Positions 42,891 to 51,727 of a stretch of 64,000 nt of DNA are shown here, piece after piece. The notes beneath the pieces were generated by a model. It ran no database searches. It saw only the letters and a list, made by a program, of their open reading frames with translations, and was not told the origin of the DNA. Location: positions 930,001 to 994,000 of the forward strand of contig NC_007951.1 in the NCBI RefSeq assembly GCF_000013645.1, written 5' to 3'. The stretch is from Paraburkholderia xenovorans LB400. Its GTDB lineage: Bacteria > Pseudomonadota > Gammaproteobacteria > Burkholderiales > Burkholderiaceae. The stretch's first letter is position 1; each line of letters starts with the position of its first letter. A program made the position numbers and the translations under genes.

Positions 42891-44486
42891 TCAGTGCGCG
42901 CCAGCGGCCGCATCAGCGCCGCCACCGCCCTTTACCGGCCGCGTGATCCAGATCAGCGGAATAATGAGGATGAAGATGAAGACCGAAATGTGGAAGAAGT
43001 CGTTCAGTCCCATGATCGCCGCCTGACTGTTCACCGAGGCATCGAAAAGCGCCTGCGCTGATTGCGTGTCAAGATGCAGTAGCGATTGGGACGAGGCGAT
43101 CTGCTGGTTGAACAGCGGATTGTTGATACTGGCTTGTTCAGTCAGGCGCTCGTGATGCAGGATGGTCCGATTGTTCCAGACGGTGCCTGCGATGGAGGTC
43201 CCCGCCGCGCCGCAGAATATCCGGACGAAATTGGACAGGCCGGCTGCCGCCGGAATGCGCTCCGGCGGCAATCCCGACAGGATGATGGCCGTCAGGGGCA
43301 CGAACCACAGGACGGTCGGAATACCCTGGAGCAACGTGGGTAGCACGAGATGCCAGGTGTCGATATCTGTGACGTAGTTCGTGCGCATGTAAAACACACC
43401 CGCGAACCCGATGAACGCACAGGTCGCTATCTTCCGTGCGTCCGTATAGGGCAGCATGCGCCCGACGATCGGCGAGAGAATGACCGCAAAGACACCGACT
43501 GGTGCGGTCACGAGTCCGGCATCGAATGCGCGGTAGCCGAGATATTCCTGCATCCACTGCGGCAGTAGCACGAGATTGCCGAAGTAGAGCGCGTAGGAGA
43601 CGGAGACAGCAATGGTGCCCCCAAGGAAGTTGCGCTGCCCAAACAGCCGCAGGTCGACAATGGGGTGCTCCTCGGTCAGCTCCCACACGAGAAAGAAAGC
43701 GAAACTGATCAGTGCTGCAATGCCAAGGCCGACGATGAGCGGTGATGAAAACCAGTCGAGATCCTTGCCCTTGTCGAGCATGATCTGCAGCGAAGCGACC
43801 CATGCGATCAGCAGGCCGAGTCCGACGACGTCAATCGGCAGTTTCCTTGTTTGCGTTTCGCGGTCACGGTAGATCATCCAGATGACACTGGCCGCGACGA
43901 GGCCGACGGGAATGTTGACGTAAAAGATCCACGACCAGCTGTAGTTGTCGGTAATCCAGCCGCCGAGAATCGGGCCCGCGATCGGGCCGACGGTGGCAGT
44001 CGTCGCCCACAGGGCCAGCGCCGTGCCGGATTTTTCTTTCGGGTAGGAGCCGAGCAGGACAGCCTGCGACAGCGGGATAAGCGGGCCGGCTACCACGCCT
44101 TGCAGGATCCGTGCGGCAAGCAGGAACGGCAGCGTGGGTGCGATACCGCACAGCCATGACGCCAGAACGAACATCAGGATCGCGCCGACGAACAGTTTGA
44201 TCTGGCCGATGCGTTGCGTGAGCCATCCGGTCAGGGGAATGGATACCGCATTGGCGGCGGCGAACATCGTGATCACCCAGGTGCCTTCGTCGACGGAGAC
44301 GCCCAGGTTACCCGAGAGGTTCGGAATGGCGACGTTGGCAATCGACGTGTCGAGCACCGTCATGAACGTGGCAAGCGCGACGACAATGGTGGCGACAACG
44401 AGCTGCCCACCTTTGAGCGGCGGGTGATGGATCGGCGCTTCGGGGGCGGGTGCCGGTGGCGGTGGCGGGGGCGCTGATTGAGCCAT
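42891..44486 (-). CDS. MFS multidrug efflux pump, DHA2 (EmrB-like)
   Basis: 531 residues, about 14 membrane segments. The cytoplasmic N-terminus is Pro-rich (SAPPPPPPAPAPEAPIHHPP). DHA2 signatures are present: VLDTSIANVAIPNLSGNLGV, and GWLTQRIGQIKLFVGAILMF. It is an inner-membrane proton antiporter that pumps hydrophobic or amphipathic drugs, working with the membrane fusion protein encoded 31 bases upstream and the outer-membrane factor beyond it. Last gene of the marR-led operon. The C-terminus ends in a Gly/Ala-rich segment. Confidence 0.93.
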   Translation of the reverse strand: MAQSAPPPPPPAPAPEAPIHHPPLKGGQLVVATIVVALATFMTVLDTSIANVAIPNLSGNLGVSVDEGTWVITMFAAANAVSIPLTGWLTQRIGQIKLFVGAILMFVLASWLCGIAPTLPFLLAARILQGVVAGPLIPLSQAVLLGSYPKEKSGTALALWATTATVGPIAGPILGGWITDNYSWSWIFYVNIPVGLVAASVIWMIYRDRETQTRKLPIDVVGLGLLIAWVASLQIMLDKGKDLDWFSSPLIVGLGIAALISFAFFLVWELTEEHPIVDLRLFGQRNFLGGTIAVSVSYALYFGNLVLLPQWMQEYLGYRAFDAGLVTAPVGVFAVILSPIVGRMLPYTDARKIATCAFIGFAGVFYMRTNYVTDIDTWHLVLPTLLQGIPTVLWFVPLTAIILSGLPPERIPAAAGLSNFVRIFCGAAGTSIAGTVWNNRTILHHERLTEQASINNPLFNQQIASSQSLLHLDTQSAQALFDASVNSQAAIMGLNDFFHISVFIFILIIPLIWITRPVKGGGGADAAAGAH

Positions 44487-44517
44487 GGAGAAGCCTCTTT
44501 AGCAGTCTTGGTACGGG

Positions 44518-45780
44518 TTACAGTGGCTTCTGGCCGGGATTTTTTTGGTGTTCGACTCTCTGTGTTGTGGTCTCGAGCCCGGCGTTTTCCGCGATGATGC
44601 GAGCGATTTCCGCGTCGGCTTCGTCGCCGTATTTATCGAAGACGTTGGTCTGGTAGGCCGTGTTCGGCGCCTGGCCGAGCTGGCCGCCGGTGTCGTCCTT
44701 GATGTTCACGTCGGCTTGCATCGACAGGCCGATGCGCAGCGGGTGTTTGTCGAGTTCCTGCGGATCGAGCGCGATACGCACCGGCAGACGCTGCACCACC
44801 TTGATCCAGTTGCCGGTGGCGTTTTGCGCGGGCAGCAGCGAGAACGCCGAACCCGTGCCCGCCGAGAAGCCGACCACCTTGCCGTGATACGGCACCGACG
44901 AGCCGTACACGTCGGCTGTCAGTTCCACCGGCTGACCGATGCGCATGTGCTTGAGCTGCACTTCCTTGAAATTCGCGTCGACCCACGCGTCGTGAAGCGG
45001 CACGATGGCCATCAACGGGGTGCCGGGCGAGACGCGCTGGCCGACCTGCACCGAGCGTTTTGCGACGTAGCCGGTCACCGGCGCAGGCAGAACGTTGCGC
45101 GCGTGGTTCAGGTACGCGTCGCGGACCTTCGCGGCGGCGGCCTGCACGTTCGGATGGTTCGCGATCGTGGTGTTGGCGGTCAGCGCGCGGTTCGACTCCA
45201 GTTGCTGCTGGGCGGCGTCGACGGCGGCTTGCGCGCTCTTCACCGCGTCGCGGGCGTGCGAGATTTCTTCCTGCGATACCGCGCCGGTTTGCGCGACCGT
45301 CAGACGGCGCTTCAGGTCGTCCTGGGCGCGCGACAGATCGGACTGACGCAGTGCGACTTGCGCCTGGTACTGGTTGTCGTCGGCGAACAGGCCGCGCACC
45401 TGGCGTACCGTTTGCGCGAGATTCGCCTCGGCCTGCTCGAGCGCCACGCGTGCGTCGGCCGGATCGAGTACGATGAGCGGATCGCCCGCCTTGACCACTT
45501 GCGTGTCGTCCGCGTTCACGGCGACCACGGTGCCCGTGACTTGCGGCGTGATCTGCACGACGTTGCCGCTCACGTACGCGTCGTCGGTGTCTTCGTGGAA
45601 GCGCGCGACGAGGAAGTAGTACAGGCCGTAGGCGAGCGCGGCGATCAGGATCACGATGACGAGCAGCGTCATCGTGCGCTTGCGTTTGCCGTTGTTCGCC
45701 GGCGGTTGGGCCGGTTGCCTCGGCTGCGGGGCCGGCTGAGTCGGCTGTGTAGCAGCCGCGGGCTTTTGGGTGGTGCTCAT
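44518..45780 (-). CDS. HlyD/EmrA-type membrane fusion protein
   Basis: 420 residues. A Pro/Gln-rich N-terminus with KRKR is followed by one membrane anchor (LLVIVILIAALAYGLYYFLV, ~37-56). Then come the periplasmic HlyD segments: DTDDAYVSGNVVQITPQVTG, a coiled-coil hairpin (~120-220), and the barrel part AKRSVQVGQRVSPGTPLMAI. It bridges the DHA2 pump and the outer-membrane factor. It lies between those two genes on the minus strand (76- and 31-base gaps), forming a standard tripartite EmrAB-TolC-like system. Confidence 0.93.
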   Translation of the reverse strand: MSTTQKPAAATQPTQPAPQPRQPAQPPANNGKRKRTMTLLVIVILIAALAYGLYYFLVARFHEDTDDAYVSGNVVQITPQVTGTVVAVNADDTQVVKAGDPLIVLDPADARVALEQAEANLAQTVRQVRGLFADDNQYQAQVALRQSDLSRAQDDLKRRLTVAQTGAVSQEEISHARDAVKSAQAAVDAAQQQLESNRALTANTTIANHPNVQAAAAKVRDAYLNHARNVLPAPVTGYVAKRSVQVGQRVSPGTPLMAIVPLHDAWVDANFKEVQLKHMRIGQPVELTADVYGSSVPYHGKVVGFSAGTGSAFSLLPAQNATGNWIKVVQRLPVRIALDPQELDKHPLRIGLSMQADVNIKDDTGGQLGQAPNTAYQTNVFDKYGDEADAEIARIIAENAGLETTTQRVEHQKNPGQKPL

Positions 45781-45856
45781 TGATGTGCTCCGGGTTCTCT
45801 CAAGCGTCGTCGTTTATTCGGATGTTCGTGCGAATGTGGTTTGCGGCGGCGTGGCT

Positions 45857-47365
45857 TCAGTTCGCCGTGGCGGTCGCGGCGGTGGCCGAGGCCGGGGCAT
45901 CGGCCGGCACCACGAGGCCGGTCTGCGTCGCGTCAAAACCGCCGCCAAGCGCCTTGATGAGTCCGATCTGCATATCGCGGCGGCGCATCTTCAGGCTCGT
46001 CACCGTCTGTTCGGCGGCAAGCAGGTTCTGGTCGGCGGTCAGCACCTGCAGCTGCGGCGACAGGCCAGCCTTGTAGCGGACCACGGCGAGCTGATACGCC
46101 TTGCTCGTTGCGTCGAGCGCGCGTTGTGCATCGCCTGATTGCTGGTCGATCGAACGGATCGACGACACTTGTGTCGCGACGTCCTGCAGCGCGTTGATCA
46201 GCGTCTGGTTGTAGTTCGCCACGTCCAGGTCGAAGTCGGCATAGCGGCCCTTCAATTGCGAGCGCAGCGCGCCGGCGTCGAAGATCGGCAGGTGAATGGC
46301 CGGGCCGAGCTGGACCTGACGGCTTGCGGAGGTGAGAAAGCGCCCCCAGCCGAACGCGTCGAAACCGAAGCCGGCCGCGAGATTGACGTCCGGGAAGAAC
46401 TCGGCTTTCGCTTCCTTCACGTCGTGCATCGCGGCTTCGACCTGCCAGCGCGCGGCGACGATATCCGCGCGGCGCGCTACCAGATCGGCCGGAATATTGT
46501 TCGGCAGCGCGACCGTGTCGCCGGTGGTCAGCACCGGCATGGCGATCTGCAGGCCACGATCCGGACCCTTGCCGAGCAGCGCACCCAACTGGTAGCGCAC
46601 GACGGTGATCTGGCCGTCGAGGTCGGTCAGGTTCGACTGGCTGGTCGCGATGTTGCCGGCCGCAGTTTGCCGCTCGACGTTGGTGTCGAGGCCGGCGGTC
46701 ACGCGGCCGTCGGTGATGCGGCCGATGTCCTGGCGGTTGGCGATTTCGCGCCTGGCGATTTCACGGAACGCGTACAACTGCGCGAGCTGGTTGTAGGTGC
46801 TGGCCACGGACGCGGCAAGCGTCACGCGCGCCTGCTGCATGTCGGCCTGAGCGGCCCTTTCCTGCGATACGGCCTGGCCGAGGCGCTGGCGGTTCTTGCC
46901 CCACAGGTCGAGATCCCACGACGCGCTTGCGAGCACGTTGTTCTCGCTAAACCAGGTGCCCCCAAACGGAGGCGGATAGATCGCATTGGCGGAGTACAGT
47001 TCGCGAGTCCACGAATAGCTGCCGTTGACCTTCGGGAACAGCGCCGCGCGCGAGGTCTCGATATACGAGGACGCCTTCGCGAGCCGCGCCTGCGCCTGCG
47101 CAATCGACGGGCTGCCGTCAAGCGCTTCGGCGATCAGCCTGGGCAGTTGCTGGTCGCCGAACTGGTTGGCCCAGTCGAGCGACGGCCATTGGCCGTCTTC
47201 GCCGGGCAAACTCTGCGAGGACTCATACTGCATCGGCGACGAGATCTGCTTGTCGCTCTTCATGCCGAAGTAGTTCGCGCACCCCGTGAGGGTGAGCGCC
47301 GTCATCGCGGCGGCGACGGCGGCCCGGCTCGAGAGCGCGAACGCGGACAGGGATTGAGAGTTCAT
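45857..47365 (-). CDS. Outer-membrane factor lipoprotein (NodT/OprM family)
   Basis: 502 residues from the ATG at 47365; a longer frame from 47431 lacks a sensible start. The signal peptide leads to the lipobox LTGC (TALTLTGCANYF), so the mature protein is lipid-anchored. Two repeated OEP domains with long helical hairpins follow, e.g. ALDGSPSIAQAQARLAKASS and VSQERAAQADMQQARVTLAA, and later LQVLTADQNLLAAEQTVTSL. It forms the trimeric outer-membrane channel for the pump components encoded downstream. It is the second gene of the marR-led operon. The C-terminus is Ala/Thr-rich. Confidence 0.93.
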   Translation of the reverse strand: MNSQSLSAFALSSRAAVAAAMTALTLTGCANYFGMKSDKQISSPMQYESSQSLPGEDGQWPSLDWANQFGDQQLPRLIAEALDGSPSIAQAQARLAKASSYIETSRAALFPKVNGSYSWTRELYSANAIYPPPFGGTWFSENNVLASASWDLDLWGKNRQRLGQAVSQERAAQADMQQARVTLAASVASTYNQLAQLYAFREIARREIANRQDIGRITDGRVTAGLDTNVERQTAAGNIATSQSNLTDLDGQITVVRYQLGALLGKGPDRGLQIAMPVLTTGDTVALPNNIPADLVARRADIVAARWQVEAAMHDVKEAKAEFFPDVNLAAGFGFDAFGWGRFLTSASRQVQLGPAIHLPIFDAGALRSQLKGRYADFDLDVANYNQTLINALQDVATQVSSIRSIDQQSGDAQRALDATSKAYQLAVVRYKAGLSPQLQVLTADQNLLAAEQTVTSLKMRRRDMQIGLIKALGGGFDATQTGLVVPADAPASATAATATAN

Positions 47366-47450
47366 TGCAGGTTTCTTGACGGAAAGGTGAATACGGTGAC
47401 CCTGAAAAGGGAAAAGCGATTCTTGACTCAACAGACGCGGAAGCCGGTGC

Positions 47451-47933
47451 CTACGGCGCTTGATGGTTTTGACTTTCGGTCGATTCCGGCAAGAGCTCCG
47501 CGCTCTGGAATATCTTCAATACGCGTAGCGTGGTTTCAAGTTCGGTCCGGGTTACCCCTTTCAGAACCCGTGCTCGCAGGTTCACCAGTTCCTCCTCCAT
47601 CTGGGCAGTAATGGCTCGCCCCTCATCAGTCAGCGTGACGGTTTTGGCGCGGCGATCGTCCGGATCTTCGTGGCGCTGCATCAGCCCTGCCTCGCACAGC
47701 TGATCGAGCAAACGCACAAGCGATGGCCCTTCGATACCGACGTGTTCAGCCAGCACTCCCTGGCGAATGTCTTTGCCAAGTCGTCCGGCTATCAGCAGCG
47801 GAGTAGCGCATGCCTCGGAGACGTTGAATGCGGCCAGTACCTCATGGCTGGTGCGGCGCCATCTTCGTGACGCTCCGACGAGCGTGCTACTGACCGAGAG
47901 GCGCAACATGTCGAGCTTTGACATGTGCTGCAT
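47451..47933 (-). CDS. MarR-family transcriptional regulator
   Basis: 160 residues from the ATG at 47933, preceded by AAAGGA; an ATG at 47951 is the alternative. The winged helix is evident: IRQGVLAEHVGIEGPSLVRL, then DQLCEAGLMQRHEDPDDRRA, then KTVTLTDEGRAITAQMEEEL, with the DDRR wing motif. It is the first gene of the efflux operon and therefore the likely local repressor, released by phenolic compounds or drugs. An inverted-repeat-like site (TTAGCCAACTAT) lies about 20 bases upstream of the start. The 85-base gap to the outer-membrane factor has no terminator. Confidence 0.9.
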   Translation of the reverse strand: MQHMSKLDMLRLSVSSTLVGASRRWRRTSHEVLAAFNVSEACATPLLIAGRLGKDIRQGVLAEHVGIEGPSLVRLLDQLCEAGLMQRHEDPDDRRAKTVTLTDEGRAITAQMEEELVNLRARVLKGVTRTELETTLRVLKIFQSAELLPESTESQNHQAP

Positions 47934-47954
47934 GGTTTTTCCTTTAAACATTCG

Positions 47955-47966
47955 TTAGCCAACTAT
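47955..47966. promoter_or_regulatory. Candidate MarR operator upstream of marR
   Basis: TTAGCCAACTAT at 47955-47966 is a near-palindrome (TTAG...CTA) just upstream of the marR start. A related palindrome (TTAGCAAGCTAT) occurs at 49796-49807. The two similar sites flank the two DHA2 pump transcription units, which suggests a shared repressor. Confidence 0.4.
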
Positions 47967-48038
47967 CAATATAAAGTGCAAACTGCCAGTACCGATGTAG
48001 TTCATGCGGTGCTGTCTCAGCCGCCGCCCACGCGGAGG

Positions 48039-49583
48039 TCAATGTTCTGGCACGGCGGGGATTTGACGCCGTGCTCGAGGCGTCTCTAACAGCAACAGGA
48101 ATGGCATAACGGCAAGCGCCAGCAGGAACAGGAGTCTGAAGTCATCCACATATGCAATCATCGATGCCTGCCGGGTGACTTCGACATTCAGTGAGGCCAG
48201 TCCAGCGGACGAATGGATGTCCCACGTGGATGGCAAGGTATCTGGCTGCGCGAGCGGGTTATAGACGTTGATGTGTTCGACCAGCGATGAATGCGCTACC
48301 TGCGTGTTACGCGTGAGTTCAGTCTGTACAAAGGAAATACCGATACTGCTGCCAATATTGCGGCTCAGACTATAGATGGATGTGCCGTCGCCGCGCAGTT
48401 GAGCGGCAAGAGTGGAGAAGGTCGCGGTTGTGAGCGGAACCGAAATGAAGCCGAGCCCAAGGCCCTGGAGGAAACCCGACCAGATAATCGTGGTCTCCGC
48501 CATGTACAGGTTGTAGTGCGACATCTGCCACAGCGAGAAGGCGGCGATCGAAAAGCCGATGGCGATCAGGTTACGTGGCTTGAGCGGACCGACAAGCCGG
48601 CCAGCCATCATCATGGCGATCATTGTGCCGGCGCCACTGGGCGCGGTAGCAAGTCCCGTTTGGACCACGGAGTACCGCATGAGATTTTGCAGAAGCGGCG
48701 GCAGCAAGGCGCGCGTCGCGTATAGCACCGCGCCCATCACAAAATAGAATCCGCAACCGATCACAAAGTTGCGATTGCGCGCCAGTTCGCGATTGAAGAA
48801 CGACGTGGTTTCAACCGTTAACGTATGCACAAGAAAGAAGGCGAACGCGATCAGTGCAGTTAGCAACTCGATCCAGATTTCGATCGAATCGAACCAGTCC
48901 TGTACTTCACCGCGGTCCAGGAAAAGTTGCAGGGCACCGATGGCAATGCTCAAGGTAGCAAATCCGAACAGGTCGAGTTTGCGTGAGTTTACTTTCGTCT
49001 CCATCATGAAAAGCAGGATGCCGAGAAGAGCAACGATACCGACCGGCACGTTCACATAGAACACCCACCGCCAGTTGTAGTTATCCGTCAACCAGCCGCC
49101 GAGCGTGGGGCCGAGGATCGGTCCAACGGTGACGCCAGCGCCCCAGAGGGCCATCGCCGGTCCATGCTTTTCAGGCGGATTGATGTCCAGCATGACTGCC
49201 TGCGAGAGCGGTACCAGCGATGCGCCGAACATGCCCTGAAGCAGTCGCGCTGCGACCATTTCCGCCAGTGACGTCGACATTCCGCAAGCGACGGATGCAA
49301 GGGTGAAGCCGACGACCGACCACAGAAAAAGACGCTTGCGTCCAAAGCGCGCTGCCAGCCAGCCGGTGAGTGGTGTGCCGATTGCTGCAGCCACGATATA
49401 CGACGTCAGGACCCAGGTGATCTGATCCTGGGTGGCCGACAGACTGCCTTCCATATGGGGAAGCGCCACGTTGGCAATCGTGCTGTCCAGCACCTGCATG
49501 ATGGTGGCGAGCATGACCGAGATGGTGATCAATGCACGCGTTCGGGCAGGGATGACTGTGTAAGAGGCGTTCGAAACAGGCAT
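48039..49583 (-). CDS. Second DHA2-family MFS efflux pump
   Basis: 514 residues from the ATG at 49583; a GTG four codons upstream is possible. There are 14 predicted membrane segments with DHA2 signatures: VLDSTIANVALPHMEGSLSA, and GWLAARFGRKRLFLWSVVGF, and PLSQAVMLDINPPEKHGPAM. It is related to, but clearly distinct from, the pump at 42891. It stands alone upstream of marR (105-base gap) with no fusion protein of its own; it may share the downstream EmrA-like and outer-membrane partners. A candidate MarR site lies about 210 bases before the start. Confidence 0.92.
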   Translation of the reverse strand: MPVSNASYTVIPARTRALITISVMLATIMQVLDSTIANVALPHMEGSLSATQDQITWVLTSYIVAAAIGTPLTGWLAARFGRKRLFLWSVVGFTLASVACGMSTSLAEMVAARLLQGMFGASLVPLSQAVMLDINPPEKHGPAMALWGAGVTVGPILGPTLGGWLTDNYNWRWVFYVNVPVGIVALLGILLFMMETKVNSRKLDLFGFATLSIAIGALQLFLDRGEVQDWFDSIEIWIELLTALIAFAFFLVHTLTVETTSFFNRELARNRNFVIGCGFYFVMGAVLYATRALLPPLLQNLMRYSVVQTGLATAPSGAGTMIAMMMAGRLVGPLKPRNLIAIGFSIAAFSLWQMSHYNLYMAETTIIWSGFLQGLGLGFISVPLTTATFSTLAAQLRGDGTSIYSLSRNIGSSIGISFVQTELTRNTQVAHSSLVEHINVYNPLAQPDTLPSTWDIHSSAGLASLNVEVTRQASMIAYVDDFRLLFLLALAVMPFLLLLETPRARRQIPAVPEH

Positions 49584-49892
49584 GAGTGGCGGCACGTATT
49601 CTGTGCAGGTATTGGCACACTGTCAGCGCGCTGCCCGTCGCCGCTGCTAATTCATACGCGTACGACCGATTTGCACACTTTTCCGCAAGACCCATGCAAG
49701 CTGAGCCGGGGGCTCGCGTAGCAGGATTGCGAAGAAGCTCACTGAGCTCAAGGTGAGCCGGGAACGACGAGTCATTGTAGGATTGAATACATTTGTTAGC
49801 AAGCTATTTAATAGCGGAGAATCGATTTAGAATGTCTCGGTCATTGTCTGCGACAGGTCGCACACCGGTTCCTTTTGGCGTATCTGTATTCG
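49584..49892. other. Intergenic region with a candidate MarR site
   Basis: No gene is supported. TTAGCAAGCTAT at 49796-49807 contains a perfect TAGC-AA-GCTA palindrome and resembles the site before marR. It lies about 210 bases before the second DHA2 pump and close to the porin remnant. Confidence 0.4.
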
Positions 49893-50138
49893 CTACAAAA
49901 GCAGCGTTTAGTGGCTTCTGCGAAAGTCTCTGGCAGACGGACTGCTAGCTACCAGTCGATAATGGGCGGCGCTGACTATCTGTTGTCCAGGAGAACAGAC
50001 CTTTACCTTGCCGCAATGTGGCAGTGGATGCGCGGCGAAGACTCCACTGGTGGCGCCGTCGCTCAGGCATCGTTGTTCGCACCGTTCTCGGATAGCAGGG
50101 AGGTAGTTCTCCGCGCGGGAATGCTTCACCGGTTCTGA
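49893..50138 (+). pseudogene. C-terminal fragment of a porin gene
   Basis: The frame encodes about 80 residues that look like the end of a Burkholderia porin: YQSIMGGADYLLSRRTDLYL, AAMWQWMRGEDSTGG and the terminal strand REVVLRAGMLHRF with a final Phe. The preceding ~280 residues and a signal peptide are missing. It is a remnant left by deletion or recombination. Confidence 0.6.
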
Positions 50139-50632
50139 CAGGGCGGCCAAGGGGAGTTGCACCTGCGTGCCGGGATGGCCCGGTTCAGTTATTTTATAAA
50201 GGATAGCTAATTGATTGGATGAATTGCCCGTTGCCGTCCCGATAGTCGAGCCGCTTTTTCGGAATTACCCTGGGAGGGTTTTCGGTGATCCGATTCGATC
50301 GGGATTTGCTCTGCGCGCGAATGGCGATGCGCTCATCGAGGTTCGTCCGTAGCTCAGATGTGTGACCCAGGGCGACCATCTATAACCGGCAGCGAAGATC
50401 CTTAGAGCGCGCAGGCGTCGTTGCTTTTCGAACCTCAATCGTGGGTGTCACTTAGCCGGATTTTAGCGAATGGGCGTTGGTGAGTACGAGGTGCGAAATT
50501 CGTCTTGCATGCGGGAGAATCCCGACCAGACCAGCGCAGAGAACGGAAATCCGGCGTCGCAAAGAGGTGCGATACGGCAGTCCCTACAGTCTTTGCCCGC
50601 CGCTGGACCAAGAATCAGGAAAGGAGATGGCC
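50139..50632. other. Stretch without a supportable gene
   Basis: Short frames here have no protein-like composition. No tRNA, hairpin with U-tract or insertion-sequence end was recognised. It separates the porin remnant from the LysR gene of the branched-chain operon. Confidence 0.4.
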
Positions 50633-51586
50633 TCAGGGCTGGACGTACTTCAATTCGGCTGAATCACCGAGGAGCAGCGGACGGTTCGCATCCGTTGCCG
50701 CGCGCAGATAATCCCACAGTACAGTGATTCTTCGCAGTTTGCGAAGGTCCTCCCGACTGCTGAGCCAGAATTGCCGGGTGACCACCACTTCGTCGGGCAA
50801 GATCGACACGAGCATTGGATTGGGAGCAGCCATGAAGCACGGCAGAATTGCCAGCGCGTTGCCCTGCAAAGCGGCGAAATATTGGGCGATCACGCTTGTG
50901 CTACACAGGCTGGACGAGACGTCTGGTATCGTCCGGTTCAGATACAGCAGTTCGTGGCTGAAGGCAAGATCCGCGACGTAATCGATGAATGCATGGTGGC
51001 GTAGATCGGCGATGCAACGCACGGGTTCGTGGCGCAGGAAATAATCGCGTGTGCCGTATAGCCTGAGCCGGTAATCACAAAGTCGCGTAAAAACATATTT
51101 GCCCCGCTCGGGACGTTCGAGCGTGATGGCCATATCGGCTTCACGCTTGGAGAGGCTGACGAAGTGTGGCACCGGGAGAATGTCGATGGAGACGTCGCGA
51201 TGCGCCGCAGTAAAGCGGGCAATCTGCGGAGACAGGAAAAAGCATCCGAATCCTTCAGTTGAACCAATTCTCACATGCCCTGACAGCCCCTGCGTCGCGC
51301 CGCGGAACTGCTCGCTGGCCGACTGAACCGCCGTTTCCACCGCGTCGGCATGCCGCAGCAACCGGTGTCCGTCGGAGGTGAGCGTGAAACCGTCAGCCCG
51401 TGATTTATCGAACAGGATCACGCCGAGCGCGGCCTCAAGTTCTCTCACGCGCCTCGCTACTGTAGTGTGATCAACGCCAAGCCGTTTTCCGGCCGCACTC
51501 GCGCGCTGGGTTCTCGCCACCTCCAGAAAATAACGCAGGTCATCCCAGTTCAATCTGTCTAGTTTTTGACTTGTGTATTTTTGCAT
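50633..51586 (-). CDS. LysR-family regulator, divergent to the MHS/mms operon
   Basis: 317 residues. The HTH is clear: WDDLRYFLEVARTQRASAAG, then KRLGVDHTTVARRVRELEAA, then FTLTSDGHRLLRHADAVETA. The effector domain starts HVRIGSTEGFGCFFLSPQIA. The HTH wording (VDHTTVARRV) is of the subgroup near putative regulators of valine and related catabolism. It is transcribed away from the transporter at 51728 across a 141-base gap and so probably activates or represses the mms operon in response to a branched-chain intermediate. Confidence 0.92.
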   Translation of the reverse strand: MQKYTSQKLDRLNWDDLRYFLEVARTQRASAAGKRLGVDHTTVARRVRELEAALGVILFDKSRADGFTLTSDGHRLLRHADAVETAVQSASEQFRGATQGLSGHVRIGSTEGFGCFFLSPQIARFTAAHRDVSIDILPVPHFVSLSKREADMAITLERPERGKYVFTRLCDYRLRLYGTRDYFLRHEPVRCIADLRHHAFIDYVADLAFSHELLYLNRTIPDVSSSLCSTSVIAQYFAALQGNALAILPCFMAAPNPMLVSILPDEVVVTRQFWLSSREDLRKLRRITVLWDYLRAATDANRPLLLGDSAELKYVQP

Positions 51587-51727
51587 CTTGGATGGGTTTT
51601 TTCGTCTATTGGCTGTGGAAATTCAAATAACTATACTCGGCTGCAGGCCGCTGGACCAGAACGCGGTGTGAGGTGCTACGGGTGTTGGACTTCGGTCGCG
51701 CCAACAAAAATGAAATGGAGACACAGT

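Noticed and set aside
44545..47611. Two open frames of 412 and 490 codons on the plus strand
   Set aside because: They are antisense to the membrane fusion protein and outer-membrane factor genes and show no family features.
50344..50400. Second D-arm-like string (GTAGCTCAGATG)
   Set aside because: The following bases give no cloverleaf.
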